From NCBI RefSeq assembly GCF_014931375.1, contig NZ_CP063117.1:930001-994000 (forward strand): 64,000 nt of DNA, given 5' to 3'. A program made the position numbers and the translations under genes. The notes beneath the pieces are model-generated. The model searched no databases and was not told the DNA's origin. It worked only from the letters and a program-made list of their open reading frames with translations. The stretch is from Haemophilus parainfluenzae. Its GTDB lineage: Bacteria; Pseudomonadota; Gammaproteobacteria; Enterobacterales; Pasteurellaceae. This document shows, in pieces, positions 17,644 through 29,280 of this stretch. How positions within the stretch are numbered: position 1 is the stretch's first letter; the number at the start of each line of letters is the position of its first letter.

Positions 17644-18366
17644 ATGGCACAAGTTTCAATGCGCGACATGATCAACGCAGGCGTACACTTCGGACACCAA
17701 ACTCGTTACTGGAACCCACAAATGAAACCTTTCATTTTTGGTGCTCGTAACGGTGTTCACATCATCAACTTAGAAAAAACTTTACCTTTATTCAACGAAG
17801 CTTTAGCGGAATTAACTCGCATTGCTAGCAACAACGGTAAAGTATTATTCGTTGGTACAAAACGTGCAGCGTCTGAAGCAGTTCAAGCAGCAGCATTAGA
17901 TTGTCAGCAATATTACGTAAACCACCGTTGGTTAGGTGGTATGTTGACTAACTGGAAAACCGTTCGTCAATCAATTAAACGTTTAAAAGATTTAGAAACT
18001 CAATCTCAAGATGGTACTTTTGACAAATTAACCAAAAAAGAAGCGTTAATGCGTACCCGTGAGATGGAAAAACTTGAATTAAGCCTTGGCGGTATCAAAG
18101 ATATGGGCGGCTTACCAGATGCGTTATTCGTTATCGGTGCAGACCACGAACATATCGCTGTTAAAGAAGCAAACAACCTAGGTATTCCTGTGTTTGCTAT
18201 CGTTGATACTAACTCAACTCCAGCTGGCGTAGATTTCGTTATCCCTGGTAACGATGATGCGACTCGTGCTATCCAACTTTACGTTTCTGCAGCTGCAGCA
18301 GCGGTTAAAGAAGGTCGTGGTAACGAAGCTCAAGTTGCTGAAGAATTAGCAGCTGACGCAGAATAA
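17644..18366 (+). CDS. rpsB: 30S ribosomal protein S2
   Basis: S2 (240 residues) binds late to the 30S head-body junction and is needed for S1 attachment. Sequence hallmarks are [20 protein letters not shown] at the start, [25 protein letters not shown] and [20 protein letters not shown] use the ATG at 17644, preceded by AAAGGAAAA; an upstream in-frame ATG at 17611 lies within the structured leader and is not the real start. It is followed by an attenuator-like hairpin and tsf. Confidence 0.98.
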   Translation: MAQVSMRDMINAGVHFGHQTRYWNPQMKPFIFGARNGVHIINLEKTLPLFNEALAELTRIASNNGKVLFVGTKRAASEAVQAAALDCQQYYVNHRWLGGMLTNWKTVRQSIKRLKDLETQSQDGTFDKLTKKEALMRTREMEKLELSLGGIKDMGGLPDALFVIGADHEHIAVKEANNLGIPVFAIVDTNSTPAGVDFVIPGNDDATRAIQLYVSAAAAAVKEGRGNEAQVAEELAADAE

Positions 18367-18417
18367 TTTAAGTTTTGCAATAAGGCGAAGCCCTTAATAA
18401 TCAAACGATTAATTGGC

Positions 18418-18451
18418 ATAGGGGCTAAAATTTAGCCCCTATATTTTTATC
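18418..18451 (+). terminator. Terminator or attenuator between rpsB and tsf
   Basis: ATAGGGGCTAAA pairs with TTTAGCCCCTAT across a very short loop and is followed by an ATTTTTAT tail. Because tsf probably depends on read-through from rpsB, partial termination here would lower EF-Ts relative to S2. Confidence 0.82.
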
Positions 18452-18499
18452 TAAAAGTGCGGTCAAAATAAATCGCATTTTCGACAGAGGATTTTTAAA

Positions 18500-19351
18500 A
18501 TGGCTGAAATCACAGCATCATTAGTAAAAGAACTTCGTGAACGTACCGGTGCCGGTATGATGGAATGTAAAAAAGCATTAGTTGAAGCAAACGGTGATAT
18601 CGAGTTAGCAATCGACAACATGCGTAAATCTGGTCAAGCTAAAGCAGCTAAAAAAGCAGGCCGTGTTGCAGCTGAAGGTGTTATCCTTGCTCGTGTAGAA
18701 AATGGTTTCGGTGTATTAGTTGAAATGAACTGTGAAACTGACTTCGTAGCAAAAGATGCTGGTTTCTTAGGTTTAGCAAACGAAGTAGCTGATTTCGCAG
18801 CAGCACACAAAGGTACGACTATCGAAGCGTTACAAGCACAATTTGAAGAAAAACGTGCTGCATTAGTGGCTAAAATCGGTGAGAACATGAACATCCGTCG
18901 TGTTGCTTACTTAGATGGTCAAGTTATTGCTCAATACTTACACGGTGCGAAAATCGGTGTGTTAGTTGCGGGTGAAGGTTCAGCTGATGAACTTAAAAAA
19001 GTGGCAATGCATGTAGCGGCATCTAAACCAGAATTCGTGAACCCAGAAGATGTACCTGCAGAAGTAGTTGAACACGAGCGTCAAATCCAAATTGATATCG
19101 CAGTTAACTCTGGCAAACCAAAAGAAATTGCAGAGAAAATGGTTGAAGGCCGTATGAAGAAATTCACTGGTGAAGTTTCATTAACAGGTCAAGCATTCGT
19201 AATGGATCCTTCTGTATCTGTAGGCGACTTCTTAAAATCAGTAAATACTTCAGTGTCTAACTTCATCCGTTTAGAAGTAGGTGAAGGTATCGAGAAAAAA
19301 GAAGAAGATTTCGCAGCTGAAGTTGCAAAAATCACTGGCGGTAACGCTTAA
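18500..19351 (+). CDS. tsf: Elongation factor Ts
   Basis: EF-Ts (283 residues) is the guanine nucleotide exchange factor for EF-Tu. The N-terminal UBA-like module is present ([20 protein letters not shown]), followed by the core signature [20 protein letters not shown] and the coiled-coil and C-terminal modules. Length is normal. A clear AGAGGA precedes the ATG. It lies 133 bases after rpsB, with a hairpin in the gap and an uptake signal near 18454. Confidence 0.98.
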   Translation: MAEITASLVKELRERTGAGMMECKKALVEANGDIELAIDNMRKSGQAKAAKKAGRVAAEGVILARVENGFGVLVEMNCETDFVAKDAGFLGLANEVADFAAAHKGTTIEALQAQFEEKRAALVAKIGENMNIRRVAYLDGQVIAQYLHGAKIGVLVAGEGSADELKKVAMHVAASKPEFVNPEDVPAEVVEHERQIQIDIAVNSGKPKEIAEKMVEGRMKKFTGEVSLTGQAFVMDPSVSVGDFLKSVNTSVSNFIRLEVGEGIEKKEEDFAAEVAKITGGNA

Positions 19352-19372
19352 TTTTCTCCATTGAGATATTAT

Positions 19373-19403
19373 AAAAAAGCCGATATTCAATATCGGCTTT
19401 TTT
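19373..19403. terminator. Bidirectional terminator between tsf and the phosphoethanolamine transferase gene
   Basis: A 14-base perfect stem (AAAAAAGCCGATAT / ATATCGGCTTTTTT) with a 3-base loop serves the two convergent genes. Confidence 0.9.
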
Positions 19404-19425
19404 GTTATCTTAAATTTGAGATGCT

Positions 19426-20985
19426 TTATTTCTTTGGACGAATATCGATGGCGGGGTCTGCATCTTTACGATATTTTTCTTCAATCAGTTTTTTCAGCCC
19501 ATAATCGTCTTTGTCAGCTTGTTCAGAGAATAAATCTTCTTCTAATGTGAGCTTCGGATTTTTAATCCCTATCCAATTAGCAATACCTTCTAAGAAATTC
19601 AAACCAGATTTAAAGGCTTTGTATTCTTTACGTGCCGTATCATCAGATGAAATCTTAAAGAGCGGAATATTATGATGTAATTGACTGTGACAGTTTTGGT
19701 TAAATAAGGTTACACCATGTTTATCATCTTCTTGGTGACATAAACCATGATCAGAAAAATAAATCATTGAGAAAGTGCGGTGTGTTTTTTGCTCGTTTTC
19801 TTTGAGGGTTTCATACACTTTCTTAATAAAATCATCGGTTTTCTTAATGGATGAAACATAGCAATTTAAGTACTCGTTCTTTTTCTCAATGTCATTATCA
19901 TTGAAAATTTTCGGATAATCTTCAACACGATCGCAAGCAAGAGGATGTGAACCATAAATGTGTAACACAATAAAGCGTTTACCTTGTGTTGGATCTTCTA
20001 AAACTTGGGCAAATTTAGGAATTAAATCAAAATCGCTGTAGTTTGTAGAATTAAAGCTACCGCCTTTTTTCAGGAAAATGGTTTCATCAGATTTTGATGC
20101 AAGCGAAGCAACTGGCGTGTCATATTCACCTAAGAAACCTTGATTAGAAAGCCAGTAGGTTTTTACGCCTGCGGACTTAATCAGATCCACTAAGCTTAAA
20201 TCATAGTTAGGTTCCCATTTTTCTTTGTCAGGTAAAGTTAACATTAAGCGCAATGAGGCGACAGTGTTGGTTCCGGCAGATGTCATCCCATCAATAAGTG
20301 TGCCATTTGTTGATGACATGAATGGCGTGTCATTAACAGGATAGCCATAAGCATGTAAGTAGTCTTTTCGCGCACTTTCACCCAAAATAATCACATAATC
20401 TTGGTATTTCGAATTTTCTAATGTGGATTGTCCCCAGTTGCTTTCTTGTGACATTTTTTTCAATTTTTGCCATTCATTAACAATTTCTACACTCGAATCT
20501 ATTGTTTCTTTTAATGGCGCAGCAATCGGTAAGTTGTAGCCAATCAACAGGGTAGCGAGGGCAATGAATGTTTTATTGCGATAAAATTTTACCCCAAATT
20601 TGACCGCACTTTTGTAATGTAAAAAGACTAAAACTGGAATAGCTAATGCAGCTAAATAGCTGCTTACAGGGATTTGCATGAGAAACTCTTTGGTCTCTAA
20701 CATATCTGTCGCGAGAACCGATGCAATATATTGGTAGCTTGGTGCACCAAAATTTAAGCCTGTTGGCGTATAAATTGCGTGTAAGCAAACTAAGGGTAAT
20801 AAAATAAAATAGAAAGATTTTCGGCTACTACTTAATAAAATAATGAAAATAGCCGCGAGTAAAATCAGACTAATAGATGGCTCAGGAAACATCCCTGAAC
20901 CTCGTAAAATCAAATAACCCGCAGCAATGGCGCAAGCCAAAGAAAAAAGTGCGGTTAAAATTTGTGAGGTTTTTGAAATCTTCAT
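19426..20985 (-). CDS. Phosphoethanolamine transferase, alkaline-phosphatase superfamily (EptA/CptA/Lpt6-like)
   Basis: A 519-residue inner-membrane enzyme with about five N-terminal membrane segments (residues ~10-165) and a periplasmic sulfatase-type domain. Visible catalytic elements are the metal-binding [20 protein letters not shown], the probable nucleophile Thr in [22 protein letters not shown] and FSDHGLCHQ. Such enzymes add phosphoethanolamine to lipid A or to core heptose of LPS. In Haemophilus, Lpt6 modifies the inner core, and this protein may be that or a paralogue; I cannot decide between them from sequence alone. It is monocistronic and convergent with tsf. Confidence 0.82.
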   Translation of the reverse strand: MKISKTSQILTALFSLACAIAAGYLILRGSGMFPEPSISLILLAAIFIILLSSSRKSFYFILLPLVCLHAIYTPTGLNFGAPSYQYIASVLATDMLETKEFLMQIPVSSYLAALAIPVLVFLHYKSAVKFGVKFYRNKTFIALATLLIGYNLPIAAPLKETIDSSVEIVNEWQKLKKMSQESNWGQSTLENSKYQDYVIILGESARKDYLHAYGYPVNDTPFMSSTNGTLIDGMTSAGTNTVASLRLMLTLPDKEKWEPNYDLSLVDLIKSAGVKTYWLSNQGFLGEYDTPVASLASKSDETIFLKKGGSFNSTNYSDFDLIPKFAQVLEDPTQGKRFIVLHIYGSHPLACDRVEDYPKIFNDNDIEKKNEYLNCYVSSIKKTDDFIKKVYETLKENEQKTHRTFSMIYFSDHGLCHQEDDKHGVTLFNQNCHSQLHHNIPLFKISSDDTARKEYKAFKSGLNFLEGIANWIGIKNPKLTLEEDLFSEQADKDDYGLKKLIEEKYRKDADPAIDIRPKK

Positions 20986-21110
20986 AAAGTTTACCTATAA
21001 AATCAAAACAGCGATATTTTATCGCACTTTTCTGACTAATTTCCATTTTTAACTTTTTCGCTCTTTTGCTAGAATAAGCCAAATTTTGTAACCGACAAAG
21101 GAAAAGACAA

Positions 21111-21824
21111 ATGAGCCAACCAATTTACAAACGTATTTTATTGAAATTAAGTGGTGAAGCATTGCAAGGTGATGAGGGCTTCGGTATCGATCCTTCGATC
21201 CTTGATCGTATGGCGTTAGAGATTAAAGAATTAATTGAAATGGGCGTGGAAGTTGGTGTTGTGCTCGGTGGTGGTAACTTATTCCGTGGTGCAAAATTAG
21301 CTAAAGCCGGCATGAATCGCGTAGTGGGCGACCATATGGGGATGCTTGCAACCGTAATGAATGGCTTGGCAATGCGCGATGCGCTTCATCGTGCGGATGT
21401 GAATGCAAAATTAATGTCTGCTTTCCAATTAAATGGGATTTGCGATACCTATAACTGGTCTGAAGCCATCAAAATGTTACGTGAAAAACGTGTGGTGATT
21501 TTCTCAGCGGGAACGGGGAGCCCGTTCTTTACTACAGATTCTGCTGCATGCTTGCGTGGTATTGAAATTGAAGCGGATATCGTGTTAAAAGCGACCAAAG
21601 TTGATGGCGTGTATGATTGCGACCCTGCAAAAAATCCTAATGCGAAGCTATACCATAAATTATCTTATGCAGAAGTGATTGATAAAGAATTACAAGTAAT
21701 GGATTTAGCTGCGTTCACACTTGCGCGTGACCACGGTATGCCAATTCGTGTATTTAATATGTGCAAACCAGGTGCGTTACGCAAAGTCGTACTCGGTACA
21801 GAAGAAGGCACAACGATTAGTTAA
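21111..21824 (+). CDS. pyrH: Uridylate kinase PyrH
   Basis: A hexameric amino-acid-kinase-fold enzyme (237 residues) that phosphorylates UMP to UDP in pyrimidine synthesis. Hallmarks are [40 protein letters not shown] and [14 protein letters not shown] plausible promoter is TTTAAC at 21048, 16 bases, then TAGAAT at 21070. It ends at a strong terminator before frr, so the pyrH-frr pair is not a simple operon although the order is conserved in bacteria. Confidence 0.98.
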   Translation: MSQPIYKRILLKLSGEALQGDEGFGIDPSILDRMALEIKELIEMGVEVGVVLGGGNLFRGAKLAKAGMNRVVGDHMGMLATVMNGLAMRDALHRADVNAKLMSAFQLNGICDTYNWSEAIKMLREKRVVIFSAGTGSPFFTTDSAACLRGIEIEADIVLKATKVDGVYDCDPAKNPNAKLYHKLSYAEVIDKELQVMDLAAFTLARDHGMPIRVFNMCKPGALRKVVLGTEEGTTIS

Positions 21825-21842
21825 TTTTTTAAAGAATAAAAT

Positions 21843-21867
21843 GGCGAGAGACTATCTCGCCTTTTTT
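21843..21867 (+). terminator. Terminator of pyrH
   Basis: GGCGAGA pairs with TCTCGCC (21843-21861), followed by six T. Confidence 0.9.
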
Positions 21868-21948
21868 ATGAATAAATTTATTCAAAACTCCCTAAAAATC
21901 CAGTAAAATCACTGTGTTTTATCTTTATTTATTGAAAAGGACAGATGA

Positions 21949-22506
21949 ATGATTAATGAAATCAAACAAGATGCTGAAGCTCGCATGGAAAAAAGCCTTG
22001 AAGCCTTACGTGGGCATATTGCAAAAATCCGTACAGGTCGTGCTCAACCTAGCTTATTAGACGCAATCCAAGTGGAATACTATGGTGCAGCGACCCCACT
22101 TCGTCAATTAGCTAACGTGGTTGCGGAAGATGCGCGTACTTTAGCGGTAACAGTATTTGACCGTTCTTTAATCAGTGCAGTAGAAAAAGCAATTTTAACG
22201 TCTGATTTAGGTTTAAACCCATCTTCAGCAGGTACAACAATTCGTGTGCCTCTTCCTCCATTAACTGAAGAACGTCGTCGTGATTTAATCAAAATCGTAA
22301 AAAGCGAAGGTGAACAAGGTAAAGTTGCAATTCGTAATGTGCGTCGTGATGCAAATGATAAAATCAAAGCATTATTAAAAGACAAAGAAATCAGCGAAAA
22401 CGATCAACATAAAGCAGAAGAAATCATTCAAAAAGTGACTGATAGCTATATCAAAAAAGTGGATGAGATCTTAGCGGATAAAGAAAAAGAATTAATGGAT
22501 TTCTAA
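21949..22506 (+). CDS. frr: Ribosome recycling factor
   Basis: RRF (185 residues) works with EF-G to split post-termination ribosomes. It is a tRNA-shaped protein with a three-helix bundle and a small inserted domain. Family motifs are visible: [48 protein letters not shown] and [10 protein letters not shown]. The start is an ATG with AAGGACAG upstream. It stands between terminators and has its own short leader. Confidence 0.98.
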   Translation: MINEIKQDAEARMEKSLEALRGHIAKIRTGRAQPSLLDAIQVEYYGAATPLRQLANVVAEDARTLAVTVFDRSLISAVEKAILTSDLGLNPSSAGTTIRVPLPPLTEERRRDLIKIVKSEGEQGKVAIRNVRRDANDKIKALLKDKEISENDQHKAEEIIQKVTDSYIKKVDEILADKEKELMDF

Positions 22507-22524
22507 TTGTCGAACCATGTTTTG

Positions 22525-22552
22525 GGGCAGACCAAGTGTCTGCCCTTGTTCT
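22525..22552 (+). terminator. Probable terminator of frr
   Basis: GGGCAGAC pairs with GTCTGCCC across a 5-base loop; the tail TTGTTCT is only moderately T-rich. Confidence 0.6.
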
Positions 22553-22595
22553 ATTCTGATAAAAAAATAAAAGCACAAAGTGCGGTCGAAATTTT

Positions 22596-23795
22596 ATGCA
22601 AAAACAAAATCTTGTTATTTTAGGATCAACCGGTTCTATTGGTCATAGCACCCTTTCTGTTATCGAACATAATCCTGACAAATACCATGCCTTTGCGTTA
22701 GTAGGGGGCAAAAATGTTGAGACAATGTTTGAACAATGCGTGAAATTTCAACCGCACTTTGCTGCATTAGATGATGAAAATGCAGCAAAGGTATTGCGAG
22801 AAAAATTAGCTTCACACCACATTAAAACAGAAGTCTTAGCTGGACAGAAAGCCATTTGTGAGTTGGCAGCACATCCAGATGCAGATCAAGTTATGGCAGC
22901 CATTGTTGGGGCGGCGGGATTACTACCGACCCTTTCAGCAGTGAAAGCGAGTAAGAAAGTCTTACTTGCTAACAAAGAATCTTTAGTGACTTGTGGTCAA
23001 ATTTTTATTGATGCAGTAAAACAATTCAAAGCAAAATTATTACCTGTTGATAGTGAGCATAATGCGATTTTTCAATCTTTACCGCCTGAAGCCCAAGAAA
23101 AGGTTGGATTCTGTCCTTTGAAAGAATTAGGGGTCAGTAAAATTGTCTTAACGGGTTCTGGTGGGCCTTTCCGTTATACGCCATTAAACGAGTTTGAACA
23201 TATTACGCCAGAACAAGCCGTCGCTCATCCAAACTGGTCAATGGGTAAAAAAATCTCTGTGGATTCTGCCACGATGATGAATAAAGGTTTAGAGTACATT
23301 GAAGCTCGCTGGCTCTTTAATGCATCGGCTGATGAAATGGAAGTGATTATTCATCCTCAATCTATTATTCATTCAATGGTGCGTTATGTAGATGGTTCGG
23401 TCATTGCTCAAATAGGCAATCCGGATATGCGCACGCCCATTGCGGAAACTATGGCTTATCCAAATCGTACTGTTAGTGGTGTGAAACCATTAGATTTCTT
23501 TAAAATCAAAGAATTGACGTTTATCGAACCTGATTTTAATCGTTATCCAAATTTAAAATTAGCGATCGATGCTTTTGCAGAAGGGCAGTATGCGACAACT
23601 GCTATGAATGCAGCAAATGAAATTGCAGTACAAGCCTTTTTAGATGGTTATATTAAATTTACGGATATTGCGAAAATTAACCAAGTATCAGTTGAGCAAA
23701 TGCCATCTTCTATCATTTCAAGCATTGATGATGTATTAGCCGTAGATAAGCAAGCACGTGAATTAGCAGCTTCGCTGATTAAAAAGTTAATGTAG
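22596..23795 (+). CDS. dxr: 1-deoxy-D-xylulose 5-phosphate reductoisomerase
   Basis: Dxr (IspC) converts DXP to 2-C-methyl-D-erythritol 4-phosphate, the committed step of the MEP isoprenoid pathway. It has the NADPH-binding [12 protein letters not shown] at the N-terminus, [12 protein letters not shown] near residue 125, the metal and substrate region [10 protein letters not shown] near 150, and [20 protein letters not shown] near 210. The protein has 399 residues. No strong Shine-Dalgarno is visible; an uptake signal lies 11 bases before the ATG. It precedes uppS, which uses the isoprenoid product. Confidence 0.97.
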   Translation: MQKQNLVILGSTGSIGHSTLSVIEHNPDKYHAFALVGGKNVETMFEQCVKFQPHFAALDDENAAKVLREKLASHHIKTEVLAGQKAICELAAHPDADQVMAAIVGAAGLLPTLSAVKASKKVLLANKESLVTCGQIFIDAVKQFKAKLLPVDSEHNAIFQSLPPEAQEKVGFCPLKELGVSKIVLTGSGGPFRYTPLNEFEHITPEQAVAHPNWSMGKKISVDSATMMNKGLEYIEARWLFNASADEMEVIIHPQSIIHSMVRYVDGSVIAQIGNPDMRTPIAETMAYPNRTVSGVKPLDFFKIKELTFIEPDFNRYPNLKLAIDAFAEGQYATTAMNAANEIAVQAFLDGYIKFTDIAKINQVSVEQMPSSIISSIDDVLAVDKQARELAASLIKKLM

Positions 23796-23834
23796 AATAC
23801 ACCAAAGTGCGGTTATAAATCCGAATATTTTAGA

Positions 23835-24554
23835 ATGAAAGAACTTGATAACAATAATATTCCCGAACACGTTGCCATCATAATGGATGGTAATGGGCGC
23901 TGGGCGAAGCAACAAAATAAGCTGCGTATTTTTGGCCATACAAATGGTGTGGCAGCCGTGCGCCGTGCGGTGAGTTATGCACGACAAACTGGTGTTAAAT
24001 TTTTGACGTTATATGCATTTAGCAGCGAAAACTGGAATCGTCCCGAGCAAGAAGTGAGCGCTTTAATGACGCTCTTTATGCAAGCACTTGATCGAGAAGT
24101 CAAAAAATTACATAAAAATAATATTCGTTTAAAGATTATCGGTGATGTTTCTCGTTTTAGTGAAAAATTGCAAGAGAAGATCGCAAAAGCAGAAAATTTA
24201 ACGGAAAATAATACCGCACTGACTTTAAATATTGCGGCTAATTACGGTGGTTGTTGGGATATTGTTCAAGCGACTCAACAATTAGCTGAAAAAGTAAAAA
24301 ATAATGAGATTTCGGTGAGTGATATTAATGAACCACTTTTCCAGCAACATTTAGTCACACAAGATGAGCCGCCGGTCGATTTACTAATTCGCACAAGCGG
24401 TGAACAACGCATTAGTAATTTCTTGCTTTGGCAAATTGCATATGCGGAATTGTGTTTTTTAGATGTGCTTTGGCCAGATTTTAGTGAAAAAGATTTTAAT
24501 CAGGCAATTGCCTGCTATCAACAACGTCATCGCCGTTTTGGCGGGACAGAATAA
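23835..24554 (+). CDS. uppS: Undecaprenyl diphosphate synthase (UppS/IspU)
   Basis: A cis-prenyltransferase (239 residues) making the C55 carrier lipid for peptidoglycan and LPS sugars. Motifs: [14 protein letters not shown] with the catalytic Asp (about residue 18), [32 protein letters not shown] and the terminal RHRRFGGTE. It lies 39 bases after dxr, with an uptake signal in the gap, and 11 bases before cdsA, so dxr-uppS-cdsA-rseP is probably one transcription unit. Confidence 0.97.
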   Translation: MKELDNNNIPEHVAIIMDGNGRWAKQQNKLRIFGHTNGVAAVRRAVSYARQTGVKFLTLYAFSSENWNRPEQEVSALMTLFMQALDREVKKLHKNNIRLKIIGDVSRFSEKLQEKIAKAENLTENNTALTLNIAANYGGCWDIVQATQQLAEKVKNNEISVSDINEPLFQQHLVTQDEPPVDLLIRTSGEQRISNFLLWQIAYAELCFLDVLWPDFSEKDFNQAIACYQQRHRRFGGTE

Positions 24555-24565
24555 GCGGAGAACTT

Positions 24566-25432
24566 ATGCTTAAAGAACGTGTATTATCAGCCATTGTGTT
24601 GATTGCTTTGGTATTATGTGCCTTGTTCTTATTTACCCCATTTTATTTTGCCCTAGCCTTGGGCTTTGTGGCTACACTTGGTATTTGGGAGTGGGCTCAA
24701 TTTGCTCGTTTTAAAAATCCTTTGGCACGCCTTTGTATCGCAGCATTTCTAGGCGCATTTATCTTCCTCTGGCTTTATAACGAAGGTAATTATTTAGATG
24801 CAGGTCGAGTATTTGAAAACTACTTGCCGCTTTTATTGCTAAATTCAGTCGGTTGGTGGGCGCTTGCATTAGTATTAGTGGTGACTTATCCAAGTTCAGC
24901 GAAGTTTTGGGGTAAAAATATCCCTTTACAAGTGTTGTTTGCTTTCTCTACGCTGATCCCTTTTGTTGCCGCAGTCTTACGTTTGCGTTTAGATAATTAT
25001 ACTGCTGATCCTCATCATGGTTTATTCTTATTGCTTTATGTGTTTGTATTGGTATGGGCGGCTGACTCTGGTGCCTATTTTGCGGGACGAGCCTTTGGTA
25101 AGCACAAGCTTGCGCCGAAAGTCTCACCGGGAAAAACATGGCAAGGGGTATTTGGAGGCATGATCACCGCGGCGGTATTGGCATTTGTATTTATCCATTT
25201 CTCAGGTGAAACCTTATTAGGTAGCCGTTCAATGAGTGGTTTTGTTGTGCTTTCTGTGGCAACTGTGGCTATTTCTGTATTAGGTGACTTAGCAGAAAGT
25301 ATGTTTAAACGTGAATCAGGCATTAAAGACAGTAGTCAATTAATTCCGGGCCATGGCGGTATTTTAGATCGTATTGATAGCTTAACAGCCGCAGTACCAT
25401 TCTTCACATATTTCTATTTCTTTGTGTTATAG
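24566..25432 (+). CDS. cdsA: Phosphatidate cytidylyltransferase (CDP-diacylglycerol synthase)
   Basis: An integral membrane enzyme (288 residues, about eight membrane segments) that makes CDP-diacylglycerol, the precursor of all phospholipids. The CTP-transferase signature is at the C-terminal end: MFKRESGIKDSSQLIPGHGG followed by ILDRIDSL. Another conserved element is SPGKTWQGVFGG near residue 190. Spacing of 11 bases from uppS and 8 to rseP shows tight operon packing, as in E. coli. Confidence 0.97.
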   Translation: MLKERVLSAIVLIALVLCALFLFTPFYFALALGFVATLGIWEWAQFARFKNPLARLCIAAFLGAFIFLWLYNEGNYLDAGRVFENYLPLLLLNSVGWWALALVLVVTYPSSAKFWGKNIPLQVLFAFSTLIPFVAAVLRLRLDNYTADPHHGLFLLLYVFVLVWAADSGAYFAGRAFGKHKLAPKVSPGKTWQGVFGGMITAAVLAFVFIHFSGETLLGSRSMSGFVVLSVATVAISVLGDLAESMFKRESGIKDSSQLIPGHGGILDRIDSLTAAVPFFTYFYFFVL

Positions 25433-25440
25433 GATAGAAC

Positions 25441-26772
25441 ATGTCATTTTTGTGGTCGCTTGGCTCATTTATTATTGCAATTGCTGTGCTAGTTGCCGTG
25501 CACGAATACGGCCACTTTTGGGCAGCAAGAAAGTGTGGTATTAAAGTTCATCGTTTTTCGATTGGCTTTGGTAAAGTGATTTGGCGACGCACAGATAAAT
25601 TGGGCACCGAATTTGCTATTTCAGCTATTCCGCTTGGCGGTTATGTCAAAATGCTTGACGGGCGAAATGAAGAAGTTCCAGCAGAATTAAAATCGCAGGC
25701 ATTTGAAAGTAAATCTGTCGCTCAACGTGCTTTTGTCATTGCTGCAGGCCCGCTTGCTAATTTTATTTTTGCGATTTTGGCATATTGGGTGATTTATTCT
25801 GTTGGGATTCCGAGTGTTAAACCAGTCATTGAAAATGTCACGCCAAATTCTCCCGCTGCGATGGCTCAAATTGAACCAAATAGCCAGATTTTAGCAATTG
25901 ATGGAAAGAATACACCCGATTGGGAAACCATTAATTTATTGCTCACTGATAAGTTAGGTTCTGATTCTGTTGAACTCACATTAACGCCTTTTGGTGAAGA
26001 CCAACCTTATCAACGAACCATTAATCTGCAAAATTGGACATTTGAGCCAGATAAAGAAACAGCATTTGAAACATTAGGGATCAATCCCGTTTCAAGTAAA
26101 GTGGAGATGACTTTATCAAAAGTGGTGGAGAACTCACCGGCTGAAAAAGCAGGCTTGTTGGTTGGCGATAAAATTTTAGCAGAAAATTCGACGGCACTTG
26201 ATTGGAAAGCTTTTGTCGCACTGGTACAACAAGGTCAGCCTTTTACAATCAAGATCGAACGTAATCAAGAAATTTTTGACAAAACCTTGCAACCTGAGAA
26301 GAATCGAGAGGGTAAATGGTTTGTTGGGTTAAGTCCGACGTTCTTAAAAGTTGGCGAACAGTATCGAACTGAATTAAAATATGGTATTCTTGATGCCTTA
26401 CAAAAAGGTGTGGAAAAGACAGGCCAAATTTCTTGGTTTATTGTGAAGGCAATCGGGAAATTGTTTAGTGGAGAGCTTTCATTTTCCAGTTTAGCCGGGC
26501 CAATTTCAATTGCCCAAGGTGCAGGTGCATCTTCTAACGCGGGTGTGATTTATTTCTTAAGTTTTCTCGCGTTGATTAGTGTTAATTTAGGCATAATGAA
26601 TTTATTTCCGTTGCCAGTTTTAGATGGTGGACATCTCGTATTTTTGGCGGCGGAAGCTATCAAAGGAAAACCTGTTTCAGAACGGGTACAAAATTTAAGT
26701 TATCGTATAGGGCTCACAATTTTGTTAATTCAAACAATTTTTGTGCTTTTTAATGATTTCTTACGTTTATAA
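25441..26772 (+). CDS. rseP: Site-2 intramembrane zinc protease RseP
   Basis: RseP cleaves RseA inside the membrane to release sigma-E and also clears signal peptides. The 443-residue protein has the zinc site HEYGH in the first membrane segment (about residue 22), tandem PDZ domains in the middle, and the third ligand in VLDGGHLV near residue 395, flanked by C-terminal membrane segments. Its position between cdsA and bamA is conserved in gammaproteobacteria. Confidence 0.97.
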   Translation: MSFLWSLGSFIIAIAVLVAVHEYGHFWAARKCGIKVHRFSIGFGKVIWRRTDKLGTEFAISAIPLGGYVKMLDGRNEEVPAELKSQAFESKSVAQRAFVIAAGPLANFIFAILAYWVIYSVGIPSVKPVIENVTPNSPAAMAQIEPNSQILAIDGKNTPDWETINLLLTDKLGSDSVELTLTPFGEDQPYQRTINLQNWTFEPDKETAFETLGINPVSSKVEMTLSKVVENSPAEKAGLLVGDKILAENSTALDWKAFVALVQQGQPFTIKIERNQEIFDKTLQPEKNREGKWFVGLSPTFLKVGEQYRTELKYGILDALQKGVEKTGQISWFIVKAIGKLFSGELSFSSLAGPISIAQGAGASSNAGVIYFLSFLALISVNLGIMNLFPLPVLDGGHLVFLAAEAIKGKPVSERVQNLSYRIGLTILLIQTIFVLFNDFLRL

Positions 26773-26798
26773 CTATTGTTTTTTATAGGATAAAGTCG

Positions 26799-29177
26799 AT
26801 GAAAAAACTTCTAATCGCAAGTTTATTATTCGGTACTACAACGAGTGTATTTGCGGCACCATTTGTAGCAAAAGACATTCGTGTTGACGGTGCTCAAGGA
26901 GACTTAGAACAGCAAATTCTAGCAAGTCTTCCTGTTCGTAGTGGTCAGCGTGTAACGGATAAAGATGTAGCCAATATTGTACGTTCATTATTCGTAAGTG
27001 GACAGTTTGATGATGTTAAAGCTTTCCAAGATGGCGACGCATTAGTTGTGAGCGTTATTGCGAAACCAATTATTTCTGAAGTGAATATTAAAGGTAACTC
27101 AGTTATTCCAACAGAAGCATTAAAACAAAACCTTGATGCAAATGGTTTCAAAAGTGGTGATGTCTTAAATCGTGCGAAATTAGAAGAGTTTGCGAAAACC
27201 TTAAGAGAACATTATAAGAGTATAGGTCGTTATAATGCGAAAGTTGATCCGATAGTGACAACTTTACCGAATAACCGTGCAGAAATTACACTTCAAATTG
27301 ATGAAGATGATACGGCAAAACTTCGTTCTGTTACTTTTAATGGAAATGAAGCGATTTCTAGCAGTAAGTTACAAGAACAAATGGAACTTCAACCTGATTC
27401 TTGGTGGAAACTTTGGGGTAATAAGTTTGATGGTTCTCAATTTGATAAAGATATTCAAGCTATCCAAGACTATTACCAAAATAATGGTTATGCAAAAGCA
27501 AGAGTGACAAAAACAGATGTTCAGTTGAATGAAGAACATACAAAAGCAGATGTCACTATTGATGTAAGTGAAGGTGAAAAATACAATTTAAGTTCTGCTC
27601 GTATCGTCGGTAACTTAGGTGGTATGGCTGATGAATTACAACCATTATTAGGTGAACTTCACTTAAATGATACATTCAGTCGTGCGGATGTGCAAAATGT
27701 TGAAAGCTTAATTAAAGATAAATTAGGTGAACGTGGTTACGGTAGTGCAACAGTGAATACTGTACCAACTTTCGATGATGCGAATAAAACATTAGCATTA
27801 ACCTTTGTGGTTGATGCGGGACGTCGTTTATCTGTTCGTCAAGTTCGCTTTGAAGGTAATACGGTTTCTGCAGATAGCACATTGCGTCAAGAAATGCGCC
27901 AGCAAGAAGGTACTTGGTATAACTCTCAATTAGTTGAGTTAGGTAAAGTACGTTTAGATAGAACGGGTTTCTTTGAGAGTGTAGAAAATCGTGTTGAACC
28001 AATTCAAGGTTCTAATGATGAAGTCGATGTCGTATATAAAGTAAGAGAACGTAATACCGGTAGTATTAACTTTGGTATCGGTTATGGTACAGAAAGTGGT
28101 ATCAGCTATCAAGCAAGTGTGAAACAAGACAATTTCTTGGGAACAGGTGCAGCGGTAAGTTTAGCAGGTACACGTAATGACTACGGTACAAGTGTAAACT
28201 TGGGTTATACAGAACCATACTTTACTAAAGATGGAGTAAGTTTAGGTGGAAACGTATTCTATGAAACTTACGATAACTCGAAAAGTGATACTTTATCAAC
28301 CTATAAACGTACAACTTACGGTGGTAATGTCACATTAGGATTCCCAGTTAATGAGAATAACTCATATTACGTGGGATTAGGTTATACTTATAATAAAATC
28401 AGTAACTTCGCGTATGAATACAACCGTGATTTATACATGAAGTCAATGAATTTGACTGGAAACTCAATCAAAACTAATGATTTTGATTTCTCATTTGGTT
28501 GGAATTACAACAGCCTAAACCGTGGCTATTTCCCAACTAAAGGTGTGAAAGCAAGTTTAGGTGGCCGTGTCACCATTCCAGGATCTGATAATAAATATTA
28601 TAAATTAAGTGCTGATCTTCAAGGTTTCTACCCATTAGATCGTGATCATCGCTGGGTATTATCTGGAAAAGCAACTGCTTCTTATGCAAATGGCTTAGGT
28701 GGTAAACGTGTACCGTTCTATCAACTTTATACGGCGGGTGGTATCGGTTCATTACGTGGTTTTGCTTATGGTGCAGTAGGTCCTAATGCGATTTATCAAG
28801 ACAAATATGGCCAATGGTATCAAAGTACTGATGTCGTTGGTGGTAACGCGATGGCTACAGCAAGCGTGGAACTTATTGTTCCAACCCCATTTGTTGGAGA
28901 TAAAAGCCAAAATAGCGTAAGAACCTCACTTTTCGTTGATGCTGCGAGTGTTTGGAATACAAAATGGAAATCAGATAAAGAAGGCTTAAAATCATCTCCT
29001 GTTTATGCAACATTACCTGATTACAGCAAAGCAGGTCGAATCCGTGCATCGACTGGTGTAGCTTTCCAATGGCAATCACCAATCGGACCATTGGTATTCT
29101 CTTACGCGAAACCAATCAAAAAATATGAAAATGATGATGTAGAACAATTCCAATTTAGTATTGGTGGTTCTTTCTAA
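26799..29177 (+). CDS. bamA: Outer-membrane protein assembly factor BamA
   Basis: The central component of the BAM complex that folds beta-barrel proteins into the outer membrane. A Sec signal peptide ends near AFA-AP (about residue 20). Five POTRA repeats fill about residues 22-420, then a 16-strand barrel follows, with the loop-6 motif LRGFAYG and a C-terminal Phe (SIGGSF). The length of 792 residues is normal. It follows rseP by 26 bases. BamE of the same complex is encoded at 51.5 kb in this window. Confidence 0.98.
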   Translation: MKKLLIASLLFGTTTSVFAAPFVAKDIRVDGAQGDLEQQILASLPVRSGQRVTDKDVANIVRSLFVSGQFDDVKAFQDGDALVVSVIAKPIISEVNIKGNSVIPTEALKQNLDANGFKSGDVLNRAKLEEFAKTLREHYKSIGRYNAKVDPIVTTLPNNRAEITLQIDEDDTAKLRSVTFNGNEAISSSKLQEQMELQPDSWWKLWGNKFDGSQFDKDIQAIQDYYQNNGYAKARVTKTDVQLNEEHTKADVTIDVSEGEKYNLSSARIVGNLGGMADELQPLLGELHLNDTFSRADVQNVESLIKDKLGERGYGSATVNTVPTFDDANKTLALTFVVDAGRRLSVRQVRFEGNTVSADSTLRQEMRQQEGTWYNSQLVELGKVRLDRTGFFESVENRVEPIQGSNDEVDVVYKVRERNTGSINFGIGYGTESGISYQASVKQDNFLGTGAAVSLAGTRNDYGTSVNLGYTEPYFTKDGVSLGGNVFYETYDNSKSDTLSTYKRTTYGGNVTLGFPVNENNSYYVGLGYTYNKISNFAYEYNRDLYMKSMNLTGNSIKTNDFDFSFGWNYNSLNRGYFPTKGVKASLGGRVTIPGSDNKYYKLSADLQGFYPLDRDHRWVLSGKATASYANGLGGKRVPFYQLYTAGGIGSLRGFAYGAVGPNAIYQDKYGQWYQSTDVVGGNAMATASVELIVPTPFVGDKSQNSVRTSLFVDAASVWNTKWKSDKEGLKSSPVYATLPDYSKAGRIRASTGVAFQWQSPIGPLVFSYAKPIKKYENDDVEQFQFSIGGSF

Positions 29178-29217
29178 TAAATTGAACTTTTACGTTCTAT
29201 TTAAGTCAAAATCTTCG

Positions 29218-29247
29218 TTCTGTGTCAGTGAGTTAGCTGACACAGAA
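29218..29247 (+). other. Large hairpin between bamA and skp
   Basis: TTCTGTGTCAG (29218-29228) and CTGACACAGAA (29237-29247) form a perfect 11-base stem with an 8-base loop. No T-run follows, so it is more likely an mRNA processing or stability element, or a partial terminator, than a full stop. Confidence 0.65.
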
Positions 29248-29280
29248 ATATTTACTCAACTAATTTAAGGAAATTCAAAT

